Virus record (IMG/VR): IMGVR_UViG_3300037961_003327
Location: 1-54,053 of that record
Reading direction: 5' to 3' (one strand)
DNA from: a virus
DNA length: 54,053 nt
Position numbers and translations under genes: made by a program. Position 1 is the first letter of the stretch. The number at the start of each line of letters is the position of its first letter. Positions 28,034-37,016 of this stretch are shown here, piece by piece. The notes below the pieces were generated by a model. The model was not told where the DNA came from and did not search any database. It was given only the letters and a program-made list of their open reading frames with translations.

Positions 28034-28552
28034 GTGAAGCGAAAAGGGAAGGGTACTCCAAGACGTAAAACCGCCAAGAAAAAAAACTTAGGCAAGTATA
28101 AGAGCGGGTTAGAGAAAACATGCGCTGACCTTTTAGCTGAATCGGGGCTAAGTTTTGACTACGAGAAACACGAGTACATCCTGATGGACAAGTTTAGATA
28201 CCCAGGAACGTATCTGAAGATGACATCAAAACGTAAGGATCTATCGGACAGAACCAACAAGGTCGTCCTCCCAATAAAATACACTCCTGACTTTGTAGGA
28301 CCAAGCAAAGGATGGATAATTGAAACCAAAGGGTATACGCCGTCGCATCACGATTTCCCGATGCGCTGGAAGCTATTCCTACACCACTTGATAAACTCAG
28401 GAGAACCAGTCCCCGCACTGTTCATCTGCAAAAACAAACAGCAGATTGAAGAGGCGATAGAAAAGATTAAAGAAATGGGGTATGGTAAAAAAAGAGCTAA
28501 CAAAAGAACAACTAGCGGAAAGCTACAGAATAGCGACAGTCAGGCTGCATGA
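28034..28552 (+). CDS. T7 endonuclease I-like Holliday junction nuclease
   Basis: 172 residues from a GTG at 28034 (an ATG two bases earlier runs into a stop at once). SGLEKTCADLLAESGLSFDY gives the early Glu. KYTPDFV (Asp ~86) and WIIETKGY (E-x-K ~96-98) complete the PD-(D/E)XK centre seen in T7 gp3-type resolvases. Very basic N-terminal tail. Would resolve branched DNA before packaging. Confidence 0.8.
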   Translation: MKRKGKGTPRRKTAKKKNLGKYKSGLEKTCADLLAESGLSFDYEKHEYILMDKFRYPGTYLKMTSKRKDLSDRTNKVVLPIKYTPDFVGPSKGWIIETKGYTPSHHDFPMRWKLFLHHLINSGEPVPALFICKNKQQIEEAIEKIKEMGYGKKRANKRTTSGKLQNSDSQAA

Positions 28553-28766
28553 GCTAGCAACTAGGCTGTACGAAGACCTCTTCGACCAAGAGGGTAACCC
28601 GCGCTGCGATAGTGGGAACATAGCCAACATGATTGCTTCGCACAGGATATCAATCAATCAAGAGCTAGAGTTAATTAAAGACGCCTCATACGAACACCTC
28701 GAATCAAATACGAATGAACAATCAAAACAGGAGGGTATATTCTTCTACGACGGGCAGGGTAGCTGA
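28482..28766 (+). CDS. Helical small protein (94 residues), unknown
   Basis: MVKKELTKEQLAESYRIATV... contains DQEGNPRCDSGNIANMIASHR. Overlaps both neighbours (71 nt with the resolvase gene, 53 nt with the next). Three or four helices predicted; no family recognised. Confidence 0.6.
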   Translation: MVKKELTKEQLAESYRIATVRLHELATRLYEDLFDQEGNPRCDSGNIANMIASHRISINQELELIKDASYEHLESNTNEQSKQEGIFFYDGQGS

Positions 28767-29211
28767 AACGCGATTTCAAAGAGCAGCAGAGAAGCTAGGC
28801 TTGAAAGTGATGAAGAGCCAAAACGATCACGACATACATCTGCATGTGGATTACTGGTTGAGCTACGACGGCGGCAACAACCACGGCGTAGATGTCAAGG
28901 GAAACAACTTACCCGATGAGATATGGTGTGAGTTCAGAAATGTAAACGGAGAGCCTGGTTGGATGTACGGATATGCTAGTATCGTTGCCTTCGACATGCC
29001 TGAAGAAGGTGGATTCTGTGTGGTAGATACTAAAGACTTACGAAAGTATTGTGAGGATTATGTAGAGGATGTCCTGGTGTCTAACAAATCAGACGCCTAC
29101 AAAAAGAAGTATCAACGTAAAAACAGGAGAGACATTATCACGAGGATTTATCTATCCGACCTGAAGACAATTAGTTCTTACAGAGTGTGGGAGTACAACA
29201 AAGACTACTAA
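28714..29211 (+). CDS. Putative PD-(D/E)XK-type nuclease
   Basis: 165 residues. HLHVDYWLSYDGGNNHGVDV followed by KG (around 42-63) has the D-x(n)-D-x-K spacing of restriction-like nucleases. RFQRAAEKLGLKV near the N-terminus fits helix 1. Basic C-terminal part (KKKYQRKNRRDIITR). Last rightward gene; its stop overlaps the convergent minus-strand gene by 4 nt. Second candidate for branched-DNA or host-DNA cleavage. Confidence 0.6.
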   Translation: MNNQNRRVYSSTTGRVAETRFQRAAEKLGLKVMKSQNDHDIHLHVDYWLSYDGGNNHGVDVKGNNLPDEIWCEFRNVNGEPGWMYGYASIVAFDMPEEGGFCVVDTKDLRKYCEDYVEDVLVSNKSDAYKKKYQRKNRRDIITRIYLSDLKTISSYRVWEYNKDY

Positions 29212-29501
29212 GCCCTGTTGTGCATTCTACGTATAGCCTCTTTGCCTGCCCTAGCTATGCGGGCTTGCTCCGTCTTACCCGCTACTTTAGCCCGTTGCTC
29301 TAACACGGTGAGTATCTGAATCTTTCTAGCAAACGGCTTGTTAATCCTTTTGACCTTGGCTACAGTAGCTCTCGCGTCAGCGGGAGTAGCAAACTTGATT
29401 GATACGGTATCCTTTGGATTCTCGTCCGTATACAGTCTCCTGTCTGATCCTTTGGGCTTCTTGCCCGTACCTACCTTGGGGTCACGCTTTTTTGTCTTCA
29501 T
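29208..29501 (-). CDS. Basic phage protein with 'GTGKKPKGSDRRLYTDENP' motif
   Basis: 97 residues. The N-terminal motif KVGTGKKPKGSDRRLYTDEN then PKDTV is one I know from many large phages (DUF5872-like); function unknown. Strongly basic and helical. Last gene of the leftward virion block, coupled to the holin gene by overlap. No terminator seen between it and the convergent early block. Confidence 0.7.
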   Translation of the reverse strand: MKTKKRDPKVGTGKKPKGSDRRLYTDENPKDTVSIKFATPADARATVAKVKRINKPFARKIQILTVLEQRAKVAGKTEQARIARAGKEAIRRMHNRA

Positions 29502-29935
29502 CTCTTCGCCTTCTCGATGGTCCTACCCGCAAAGTATGCACCAAAGGCTGTTAACATGAGAACTTGCAGCAAGTCTATATAGCTGTCTTTGACATTGAAC
29601 GGCCAGTTGTCTAGGCTGTCAAGAATCATCGTAACCATAAACATACTCATCAAAGCAATCAAAGTGATGGGACGAATCAACTTCGCAAGCTTTACATCGC
29701 TGCTCATGTCAGCCTTCCATCGCTCAGTTACGTTTTTCTGGAACTCAATCTCTGCATCAACCATAGCAACACCTTCGTCGGTGTTTACATCAGGGTCTTT
29801 GTCAATCAAGTTCTTTACTATTCCAAGCGCCCCTTGATCGGGAAGTAAGTCTCCTACGGTGTCAAGCACGTTAGGAGCCTTGCTCTTCAGCCAAGCACCA
29901 AGCTTGGTATCTTTTATTTTCTTGTCTTTGCTCAT
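29498..29935 (-). CDS. Holin-like membrane protein
   Basis: 145 residues. Amphipathic N-terminal part, then RWKADMSSDVKLAKLIRP (72-89) directly before two membrane helices (~88-106 and ~119-137) and a basic tail (RTIEKAKR). This order matches 3TM-type phage/GTA holins ('W.AD..S...L.R..RP'). Would form the inner-membrane lesion that releases the M15 endolysin. Overlaps both neighbours by 4 nt. Confidence 0.75.
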   Translation of the reverse strand: MSKDKKIKDTKLGAWLKSKAPNVLDTVGDLLPDQGALGIVKNLIDKDPDVNTDEGVAMVDAEIEFQKNVTERWKADMSSDVKLAKLIRPITLIALMSMFMVTMILDSLDNWPFNVKDSYIDLLQVLMLTAFGAYFAGRTIEKAKR

Positions 29936-32900
29936 TGTCTTTCTCCTGTTATGGGGTTTCTAGCTCTTTTGCTTCGTTTTCCAAATATACCGACGCCTGG
30001 TCTCAGCTCTAGCACACCTTTAGGTTGTGATTTTTCTAGCTGCTTGTAATAATCATCAATCAGTTTGCTGTAGATATCAATATTTTTTTCCGCTACTTCT
30101 AAATCTATTTCGATTTCTTCTTCAGTTTTATCTCTTAGTTCACCATCGTCAATGGTTCTGTTAGCTTCTGATTGTATTTTCTGTCTTGTTATAGGCTTTG
30201 GCGGTATGGGTTTCAACTCAATAAAATCTTCCACATCAGCAGAAGCTACGTTATTAGGAAACACCGCTCTAATTTTTTCATCAGTCATTCCAAGACCTTT
30301 TGCAGTGCCCATGTAACGGATTACTTCATCACTGTAAAGAGCATTTTGTGCTAACACAGACTGAAATATTTCATTTACCTCATCCGTTGATAACTCTCTT
30401 TTTCCAAACAAAGGGTACTTTAATCTAGCAATTTTATATCTATGATCAGAACTTAAATCCGTTATTTTTCCCCTAAGAGATATCCCAAAATTCATGTGTG
30501 TTCTTCTGAATCCAAAAAAACCATACAGGGCATCTTCTACCGTGTAATCTCTATATCTAGTTGTTTTTTCTCCAAAGACAGAAGGCGCTAGCCCTACGGC
30601 CCTACCTAATTCTTGAACATTATTGTATATCCCAGGCCCCGCTTTTTTAGCATAGTAGTTTAATATTTGACCTGGACCTTTCTCACTATGGAAGAACCCG
30701 TTCATAAGCTTACTATCTGTAGGTCCTGCACCCTCGTCATATATCTTACGTCCATACTCATCTTGATTGTCCCTCAACTCCTTAAAAGCTTTTGTCGTAA
30801 GGTCTAAAGAAATATATGGTGTTGCTGTTTCATAAAGCATTTCCTCCACACGCTCAGCTAAATTATCCGCGTCAGGATTATCAAAAATCATTCTTAACGG
30901 TTTGATTATCACTTCTGAAGGGAAGATAGCAGTGCCATCTATAAAGTTGACACCCTCTTCTGTGATTCCCGTATAGATTAACTCAGAGTCAGCAGAGTAA
31001 GGAGGATTTAAACTCTTTATGTTTTCATCATCTTCATCTGACAAGCCCAATAAGTTTCTTGTTCCTAACGACAAAGCCGTTAAAGCTCCATTGGCAAGTA
31101 TCATCCCAGAAGCTCTTTGCATAGCCATCTTTTTTCTTCCCGCCCTTAGGTCCTCTGCTACATATAAAAGGTTATTCTTAGTTGTTCTTACAACCTCGTA
31201 AGGGAAAGAAACAAAAGATCCGATTAAAGGATTTCTTCTTAGTTTTTGAATGTTTCTAGGTACGTATGAATATGTCGGGTAACTGTTTCTAATTCTCTGC
31301 GCTGCTTTAGCCGTAGCCGCTTCTTCTGTCAATCCCGCCTCCATCAATCTTTTTCTCTCTGTGTAAAAGCCTGATACTTTGTAAAAATCGTCACCGAAAG
31401 CATACAGCCTTTTTGCAATATTGATGACCCCTTTGTCATTAGCTATTGACAAATCATTTAAGATAGCTACAAGTTCACCAGCCCTAGAGGCATCACCTAA
31501 AACGCCAAGCCTTATTAACTCTTCTCTTTCTAATTGAAGTTCTTTCTTACTTTTTTTCGATCCGAACGCTGTTATGACCGACCTCTGCAAATTAGTTCTG
31601 CCTTCTTTAGTGCCAACATTAAGCAAGGTGTAGTGACCTGAATTTAAAGCTAAAAACAAACCACTGTAAACATTTCTAAATGCTGTAGTAGGAGAAAGAA
31701 CAGTTTTACTAAGCTTTCCAGCTTGTGCTATTTTACCTAATACGCCAAAAAAATCATTCTTCATGGGGCCAAGTCCTGCCATATCTTCCATGGCTTGCTT
31801 TACCTCAAGGGGAACGTAAAGACCATTTAGGTATGACCATTCTTCAGAATCAGGAGACAGAGGAGTAAGCCCTGGGGCTTGCTCTGTCGAAGCAATTCCA
31901 CTCTCAACTAGCAGGTCATGAAGTGATTGTTGATATTGAATGGAGGCTAAGTAGTTTTCTAGCTTCGAGGTAGTATTCGCGTAATTTTTTAGCGGGTCTT
32001 TTATCTCTCCTAATAACTGTCTAAATTCAACAGGAATGTCTTCATTCTTTTTCCTTAAGAAAGGAGCCCTAGCAGATCCTTGTGGGCCTAATCCCAACTC
32101 GCTAGTGCTCTTAGTTGCTATGCTTTCGATATATTCAGAAACCTGACGTATGGCAGTCTGTTCATCTACTTTGTTTTCAGTCACTAGTAATTGAACAGCA
32201 GCATCAAACCTTTTCTTGGCGTTAGCAGACATCTTATCTAGCGGCACTCGATACTGATTTAAAAACTCAGCGTCTGAAAACGCTTGATAACTTCTCCTTA
32301 AATATTGTCCTTTGTTTTGCTTGATTGTTTCTATTACGTCTGCCGTAGCTTCTTGCTGCTTCTCCGTTAAAACAATTCTACCTTCACTTGCATCCTGTAA
32401 TCTTTGCTCTAAGACAGTAATAATTTGATCTGAAAGGTTGTCTATCTTTTCTCTGCTGTAATTTAAAGTAGCGATATCTTCCTCGTTTAAGAAATCTAGA
32501 TTCACTTCTTTTCCTTGTAGATATTCGTTGATAGCATTGAGCCTTAAATCTTCCTCATCTCTACCTACTTTTCTCCCTGCTTTTCTTCTTATTGCGTTTA
32601 AGGCATTTAACTCCCTATTAATTGCTTCCGTAAAGGCAGCTTTATCTCTAGCCAACTGACGTATTACCTCCGCAGTATTTGAATCTAAACCTGAGTTGCT
32701 TTTAAACGTGTTGTTCCACGCTCTTCTTAACTTTCTCTTCAGAGAATCAAAGTTTACTTTTTGGCCTGAGGCATCTCCTGAAAGCGTGACGTCTCTTCTT
32801 CCTCTTCTGTTTAAAAGCCTGCCAAGTAAGCTTCTTGGAGCTGAAGGCTGAGGCGCAGTGTCGTCTGGCTCAGGAGGAGGAATTGGAGATGGTTCAGGAG

Positions 32901-34542
32901 TCTTGGTGTCAATGGGCTCTGCTGGTTTAGGCTCTACGGGCTTTGCTTCTGCATCCTCCTTAGCCTTAGTCATTATAGCGTCTATCTCCGCATCTATTTC
33001 TTTTGCTCTTCTTTTAGACGACACCAAGTCTGATCCCGACAGCCTCCTTCTTTCTTGTTCTAAAGTAATCAGCTTTGCCCTGTCTTGCCCCACAACAATA
33101 GGAGGTATTTCAGCATCTATCGCTGATTGTTCTTTTATTGCACCTATGATGGCGGCCAATTGCGGGTCTCTAGTAACCTCTATTGCGTCAAGAACGCCGT
33201 CTTTAATTTGCTCTGGATTTTTAGCAGCGGTTTCTATGATTTCTAAAACCTGATTCTTGCTTGCTTTGGCTCCGTTTACCCTGTATCTAGGTCCTGTTAT
33301 TAGCGTAGACCCTACAGAAAGCGAAGCCTGTGGGATATTTCCCAAACCTTCAAATCCAATCTCAGCAACATCTAGCTCTTGACCGACAAGAATCCTAGCG
33401 AGCGTTTCACCTCCAGCGCCTGTTAATGATTCAGAGACTGCACCTACAGCACCGACCTTTACGGGATCAGGTATAAAGCCTGTCCTAGCCGTTCGGGTAA
33501 GCACTTGACCACCGAGAGCCCTAGTGAGTGATCCGCCTATAAAGTCTGTAGCTGAGATAGTTGCACCCCTAGCTAAGCTTCTATTCCTAATCCTAGAAAA
33601 TGCCTCAGGGTTTTGTAAGACTGCTAAAACATTTTCATCGTTAAACTCCTTGTCGCCTAGCTCCTCCATCAAGAACTCAGTAAAAGAAGCTGTAGTTTCT
33701 ATCGTGCCTCCCACTACCGACAAAGCGGTAGGCACAGCTCTAGCAGCTCCTGCCACAACGGTTGCAGGTCCGCCACCAATGCCTGTTACGGCGCCACCTC
33801 CTAATACCACTCCCGCCTCTGTTAAACTTGTTGGGTTGAGCATACCAGCAAAAGATTGGAGAGCTACTTGCGGTAAAACACTAGGGTTTTTAGCCAAACC
33901 TTTTACAAATCCCAATACACCTCTCCCCTCTCTTTCATAAATTTCGTTGAAATCTTGCATCTCTTGACTCTGCCCAGCAACTTGCTGAACACGTTGAGAT
34001 TCAGTGATGGCATCTATGTATTCACTCACGATTTCCCTATCAACATTTGAACCAGCGGTGATTAAGGCTAAAGTTTCATCAATAGTGCTACCCTGACCTT
34101 GACCGATGTAAAATGACCTAGCCATATCATCAGCAAAATCAATGACTTCAGCTAGGAAAGGATTATTGTTTGCTATTGCAAACGCACTGGCTCTGTTTAG
34201 AAAATCACCTACCTTCCCCCCAATAAAATTAGTTTCTGCATCAGGGTTTGGACTCGTCAGCGATGCTAAATCCAAGTCGATAGATTCTCCCTCTGCTCCG
34301 TATAATGAATCCAATAAATTCTGCTGTTGCACAGAATCTGAAACATTTTCTTTTTTTTTTAAGGGGCTGTACTTAACGTCAAACTCTTCACGAGAGTTAG
34401 TGTAGAGGCCATCCCTTGTTATCACTCCAAACACTTTGTCCCTGTATGCGGGGTCTTCGTACTGAGCCTGAAACTCTTCAAAGGATTTGGTGTAGTAGCC
34501 GTCTCGTGACAGAACGTCATATAACTTTTGAAGTTCGTCCAT
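29932..34542 (-). CDS. Giant internal/ejected virion protein with LPD38-like domain
   Basis: 1536 residues. Two N-terminal repeats: DGYYTKSFEEFQAQY (14-28) and DGLYTNSREEFDVKY (44-58). Residues ~230-300 are Gly/Ala-rich hydrophobic stretches that could cross membrane. A Pro/Glu linker (~540-570) and a long charged helical region follow. Around 1085-1185 the sequence PTYSYVPRNIQKLRR, FVSFPYEVVRTTKNNLLY fits the polyvalent-protein domain LPD38 found in huge phage virion proteins. Probably ejected with DNA (cargo), forming a channel or acting in the host. Confidence 0.75.
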   Translation of the reverse strand: MDELQKLYDVLSRDGYYTKSFEEFQAQYEDPAYRDKVFGVITRDGLYTNSREEFDVKYSPLKKKENVSDSVQQQNLLDSLYGAEGESIDLDLASLTSPNPDAETNFIGGKVGDFLNRASAFAIANNNPFLAEVIDFADDMARSFYIGQGQGSTIDETLALITAGSNVDREIVSEYIDAITESQRVQQVAGQSQEMQDFNEIYEREGRGVLGFVKGLAKNPSVLPQVALQSFAGMLNPTSLTEAGVVLGGGAVTGIGGGPATVVAGAARAVPTALSVVGGTIETTASFTEFLMEELGDKEFNDENVLAVLQNPEAFSRIRNRSLARGATISATDFIGGSLTRALGGQVLTRTARTGFIPDPVKVGAVGAVSESLTGAGGETLARILVGQELDVAEIGFEGLGNIPQASLSVGSTLITGPRYRVNGAKASKNQVLEIIETAAKNPEQIKDGVLDAIEVTRDPQLAAIIGAIKEQSAIDAEIPPIVVGQDRAKLITLEQERRRLSGSDLVSSKRRAKEIDAEIDAIMTKAKEDAEAKPVEPKPAEPIDTKTPEPSPIPPPEPDDTAPQPSAPRSLLGRLLNRRGRRDVTLSGDASGQKVNFDSLKRKLRRAWNNTFKSNSGLDSNTAEVIRQLARDKAAFTEAINRELNALNAIRRKAGRKVGRDEEDLRLNAINEYLQGKEVNLDFLNEEDIATLNYSREKIDNLSDQIITVLEQRLQDASEGRIVLTEKQQEATADVIETIKQNKGQYLRRSYQAFSDAEFLNQYRVPLDKMSANAKKRFDAAVQLLVTENKVDEQTAIRQVSEYIESIATKSTSELGLGPQGSARAPFLRKKNEDIPVEFRQLLGEIKDPLKNYANTTSKLENYLASIQYQQSLHDLLVESGIASTEQAPGLTPLSPDSEEWSYLNGLYVPLEVKQAMEDMAGLGPMKNDFFGVLGKIAQAGKLSKTVLSPTTAFRNVYSGLFLALNSGHYTLLNVGTKEGRTNLQRSVITAFGSKKSKKELQLEREELIRLGVLGDASRAGELVAILNDLSIANDKGVINIAKRLYAFGDDFYKVSGFYTERKRLMEAGLTEEAATAKAAQRIRNSYPTYSYVPRNIQKLRRNPLIGSFVSFPYEVVRTTKNNLLYVAEDLRAGRKKMAMQRASGMILANGALTALSLGTRNLLGLSDEDDENIKSLNPPYSADSELIYTGITEEGVNFIDGTAIFPSEVIIKPLRMIFDNPDADNLAERVEEMLYETATPYISLDLTTKAFKELRDNQDEYGRKIYDEGAGPTDSKLMNGFFHSEKGPGQILNYYAKKAGPGIYNNVQELGRAVGLAPSVFGEKTTRYRDYTVEDALYGFFGFRRTHMNFGISLRGKITDLSSDHRYKIARLKYPLFGKRELSTDEVNEIFQSVLAQNALYSDEVIRYMGTAKGLGMTDEKIRAVFPNNVASADVEDFIELKPIPPKPITRQKIQSEANRTIDDGELRDKTEEEIEIDLEVAEKNIDIYSKLIDDYYKQLEKSQPKGVLELRPGVGIFGKRSKRARNPITGERQ

Positions 34543-34543
34543 A

Positions 34544-36037
34544 TTAATTTAATTCTCCTGTTCTAGTTTCAGTACTACGTGGATTCAATTCACTATTATC
34601 AATGTTTGCCCCTCTGTAGTTAATCATCATTGGCACCGTTAAGGTCTCTGCCCCAGAAATAAAGTATTCTGATCTTACTAATTCAGCAATCCGTTGATAC
34701 ATCTTTTCTTCTTGCTCATTTCTTTCTGAGGCTTCCATTGGCAAACTAAAGTCGCCATTTTGTTCAGTTTCAAACCTAATTAAACCGTCGTTTGCTTCTT
34801 CCGTCGTGGGCGGATATACCTCTATGCTTAACACCTTGTCTGAAACAAACTCACTGCTGATTAATGCGAGTTCACTAGCTGTTCTCCGCGCTCGCTGAGA
34901 TCTAGTAATTTCTTTTTGATATTGAATGTTTGGAACTGCTATTTTCTTATTATTAATCAAAGTGGGCACAAAAGTTCTACCTGTCCTTTGCTGAACCACT
35001 TCAGTTTTCTCAAACCTAGCGCCCGTTAGAGCGTCGCCTCCCTCATCTACACCTACAGTAAAATCAAAGTTTACCGTGTTTAAAGCCTCGCCAACACTCA
35101 AGGTTGACTCAAAACTATTTTGCAAAACTTCCGTAGATAACTTAGCAGTTCTACTACCGCCCCTAGCGTCGGGTTTGTCCATCGGCAACAAATCTAAAGC
35201 GGCTTCAACATATCTCTCTTTAAAATCGTCGTCCTCTAGCTCTACAAGGTCACGATAAAGATTTTTTGCGCTAGCAGAATAAGCAAGCCTATTATCGTAT
35301 TCGCCAAGCATATCCGCCTTTATAAGCTCCCTAATTTTTTCAGGTGTCTTTTCGCCCTCGTTTACCAAAAACTTAGCCGTATCTTGGTAACGATCAGCAA
35401 ACTCTTCAGGCGTTATGTTATCCTGAGGGCCAAAGTCCCGCGTATAGTAGCCCTGCCTATTGATGCCTGGAGCGCCTAATATACTTCCAGACTCATTGAG
35501 GTCCTCTCCGCTAGCACCTACATACTGAACAGTAACGCTTCCATCAGGATTTACAGTGTGTGAACCAATACCGCCAGCGTCATATTCGTTATCGTGCTCT
35601 ATAAGCTGTAATGCGTCCCCTGTAAACTTTGAATCTTCCGTGTCTAGTGATCCTATCTGCAGTATTCCTTTAACGTATTCTTCTCTTTGTGGAGCAACCT
35701 CTGTAGCGTGGTTATTATAAAAATCATAATGAACCGACACATTATCTAGTATGGTATTTGCCATAGGGCTACCGTCTAAAATAGCATTGACCGCTAATAT
35801 TTTTTGCTCTTCAAAAATATCTCTATGTTTTTCAGACCAACCACCAGTATTGTAGCCTCGGATTTCTTTTAAATTATCATCTCGCTGCTTTCTTCTAGCG
35901 GTTTCTCTAGCTAAATTGTTTCTAGCAGCCGCAGCCATCAAGGGACCTAGGTTTTGTGTACCCTGAGTTATCGCCTCACTAAATGTTTTGCTAGGCTGTA
36001 AAGGGGCTACGTAAGCTGGAACTGGACCGTTTGCCAT
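34544..36037 (-). CDS. Internal virion (cargo-type) protein
   Basis: 497 residues. MANGPVPAYVAPLQPSKTFS then a helical RNNLARETARRKQRDDNLKE segment. The middle is acidic. No enzyme motif. In the ejection-protein string between a Gln/Ala-rich helical protein and the 1536-residue protein, so packaged cargo is the likely role. Starts on the last base of the upstream stop (TAATG). Confidence 0.65.
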   Translation of the reverse strand: MANGPVPAYVAPLQPSKTFSEAITQGTQNLGPLMAAAARNNLARETARRKQRDDNLKEIRGYNTGGWSEKHRDIFEEQKILAVNAILDGSPMANTILDNVSVHYDFYNNHATEVAPQREEYVKGILQIGSLDTEDSKFTGDALQLIEHDNEYDAGGIGSHTVNPDGSVTVQYVGASGEDLNESGSILGAPGINRQGYYTRDFGPQDNITPEEFADRYQDTAKFLVNEGEKTPEKIRELIKADMLGEYDNRLAYSASAKNLYRDLVELEDDDFKERYVEAALDLLPMDKPDARGGSRTAKLSTEVLQNSFESTLSVGEALNTVNFDFTVGVDEGGDALTGARFEKTEVVQQRTGRTFVPTLINNKKIAVPNIQYQKEITRSQRARRTASELALISSEFVSDKVLSIEVYPPTTEEANDGLIRFETEQNGDFSLPMEASERNEQEEKMYQRIAELVRSEYFISGAETLTVPMMINYRGANIDNSELNPRSTETRTGELN

Positions 36038-37005
36038 TACGCTTCATTAAATTGTGGTTCCTCTAAAAATTCAGCGGCTTTATACAGGGCAAGCAGCTGA
36101 TCGTAAGTGGGCTCTTCTTTATCTACCCTGGCATAAGCTTCTTGCATACCTGACGACTGCTCTGGGTTAATGATAAGCTCACCACCAGTAGCTTCCGCTT
36201 CTTTTTCGCCAGTCTCTTCGTCTATGATAGCCTTTTTGTTGGTGCTGTGATCAAACTCTCCTTTTAGCTTTTGCACTGGGGGCTGCTTTGAATCTTGCAA
36301 TATTGCAATCATCACATCTTCTTTCATCTCTCCTCCGTGACCGTACTTTACTTTACCGCCTTCTTCGAGAAAAGCCTGTGGGTTTCCAGCTAAAGCGGTA
36401 GCAGTTTGAGTAATGCCTTCAGCTGCGTTTGGTAATATGCTAGCTCTTTGAGCCTCTAGCATAGCCAAGTTTTGTGCAGCCGTAGCCTCTGACCCCATGG
36501 CTCTTTGCAGCCTGAGTTGTTCTAGGCTTCTATCTAAATCTATGTTGCTAGTCAAAACATCTTGCTCTAACCCAGCTAATCTACCCTCTGCTGCTAGCTC
36601 TCTAGACAAATCGGCTTGCTGTGCAGCTGTAGTTGCCTGTTGAGTAGCTTGCGCAAGTCCTGGTACAGCTCCCATCAAAGCTCTAGGATCAGTAGATAAA
36701 GCTTCCAACGCAGTAGCCTGCTGTGCAGCTATAGGCGACAAATCTGTAGGGCGCATACCCGTCTTAGCCAGTTGTTTTTCTGCCTCGGAAACGGTGTACT
36801 TTACGTCAGCCAACGAGCCAAAAGCAGACTGAACGTCTTGCCTGGCTTGGTCTAAAAGAGGCTGCTGAGCTTTTTGTTGCTTTTTTATCCTTCTATTATC
36901 CGCAGCGGCACCAACCCCCTGTACTGCTGTGGTTATAAGTAGTAATGTTAGTGGGTCTATTGCATAACTCAATCCTGGGAATTCGAACCAAAATAAATCC
37001 ATCAT
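36037..37005 (-). CDS. Helical internal virion protein with GGE motif
   Basis: 322 residues (ATG 37005 or 37002). A hydrophobic N-terminus (IDPLTLLLITTAVQGVGAAA, ~17-36) is followed by a long Gln/Ala-rich helical part (T7 gp14-like look). The C-terminal region KVKYGHGGEMKED and ATGGELIINPEQSSGM (~272-287) matches the 'GGE-x-x-NPEQ' motif widespread in phage internal proteins. A TAAATTTG box lies 6 nt before ATG 37005. Likely ejected membrane-spanning protein. Confidence 0.7.
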   Translation of the reverse strand: MMDLFWFEFPGLSYAIDPLTLLLITTAVQGVGAAADNRRIKKQQKAQQPLLDQARQDVQSAFGSLADVKYTVSEAEKQLAKTGMRPTDLSPIAAQQATALEALSTDPRALMGAVPGLAQATQQATTAAQQADLSRELAAEGRLAGLEQDVLTSNIDLDRSLEQLRLQRAMGSEATAAQNLAMLEAQRASILPNAAEGITQTATALAGNPQAFLEEGGKVKYGHGGEMKEDVMIAILQDSKQPPVQKLKGEFDHSTNKKAIIDEETGEKEAEATGGELIINPEQSSGMQEAYARVDKEEPTYDQLLALYKAAEFLEEPQFNEA

Positions 37006-37016
37006 AATCTACAAAT

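Noticed and set aside
29982-29989. TATATTTG box (minus) near the end of the 1536-residue protein gene
   Set aside because: Encodes conserved-looking protein sequence and lies 46 nt before the holin start; may be chance.
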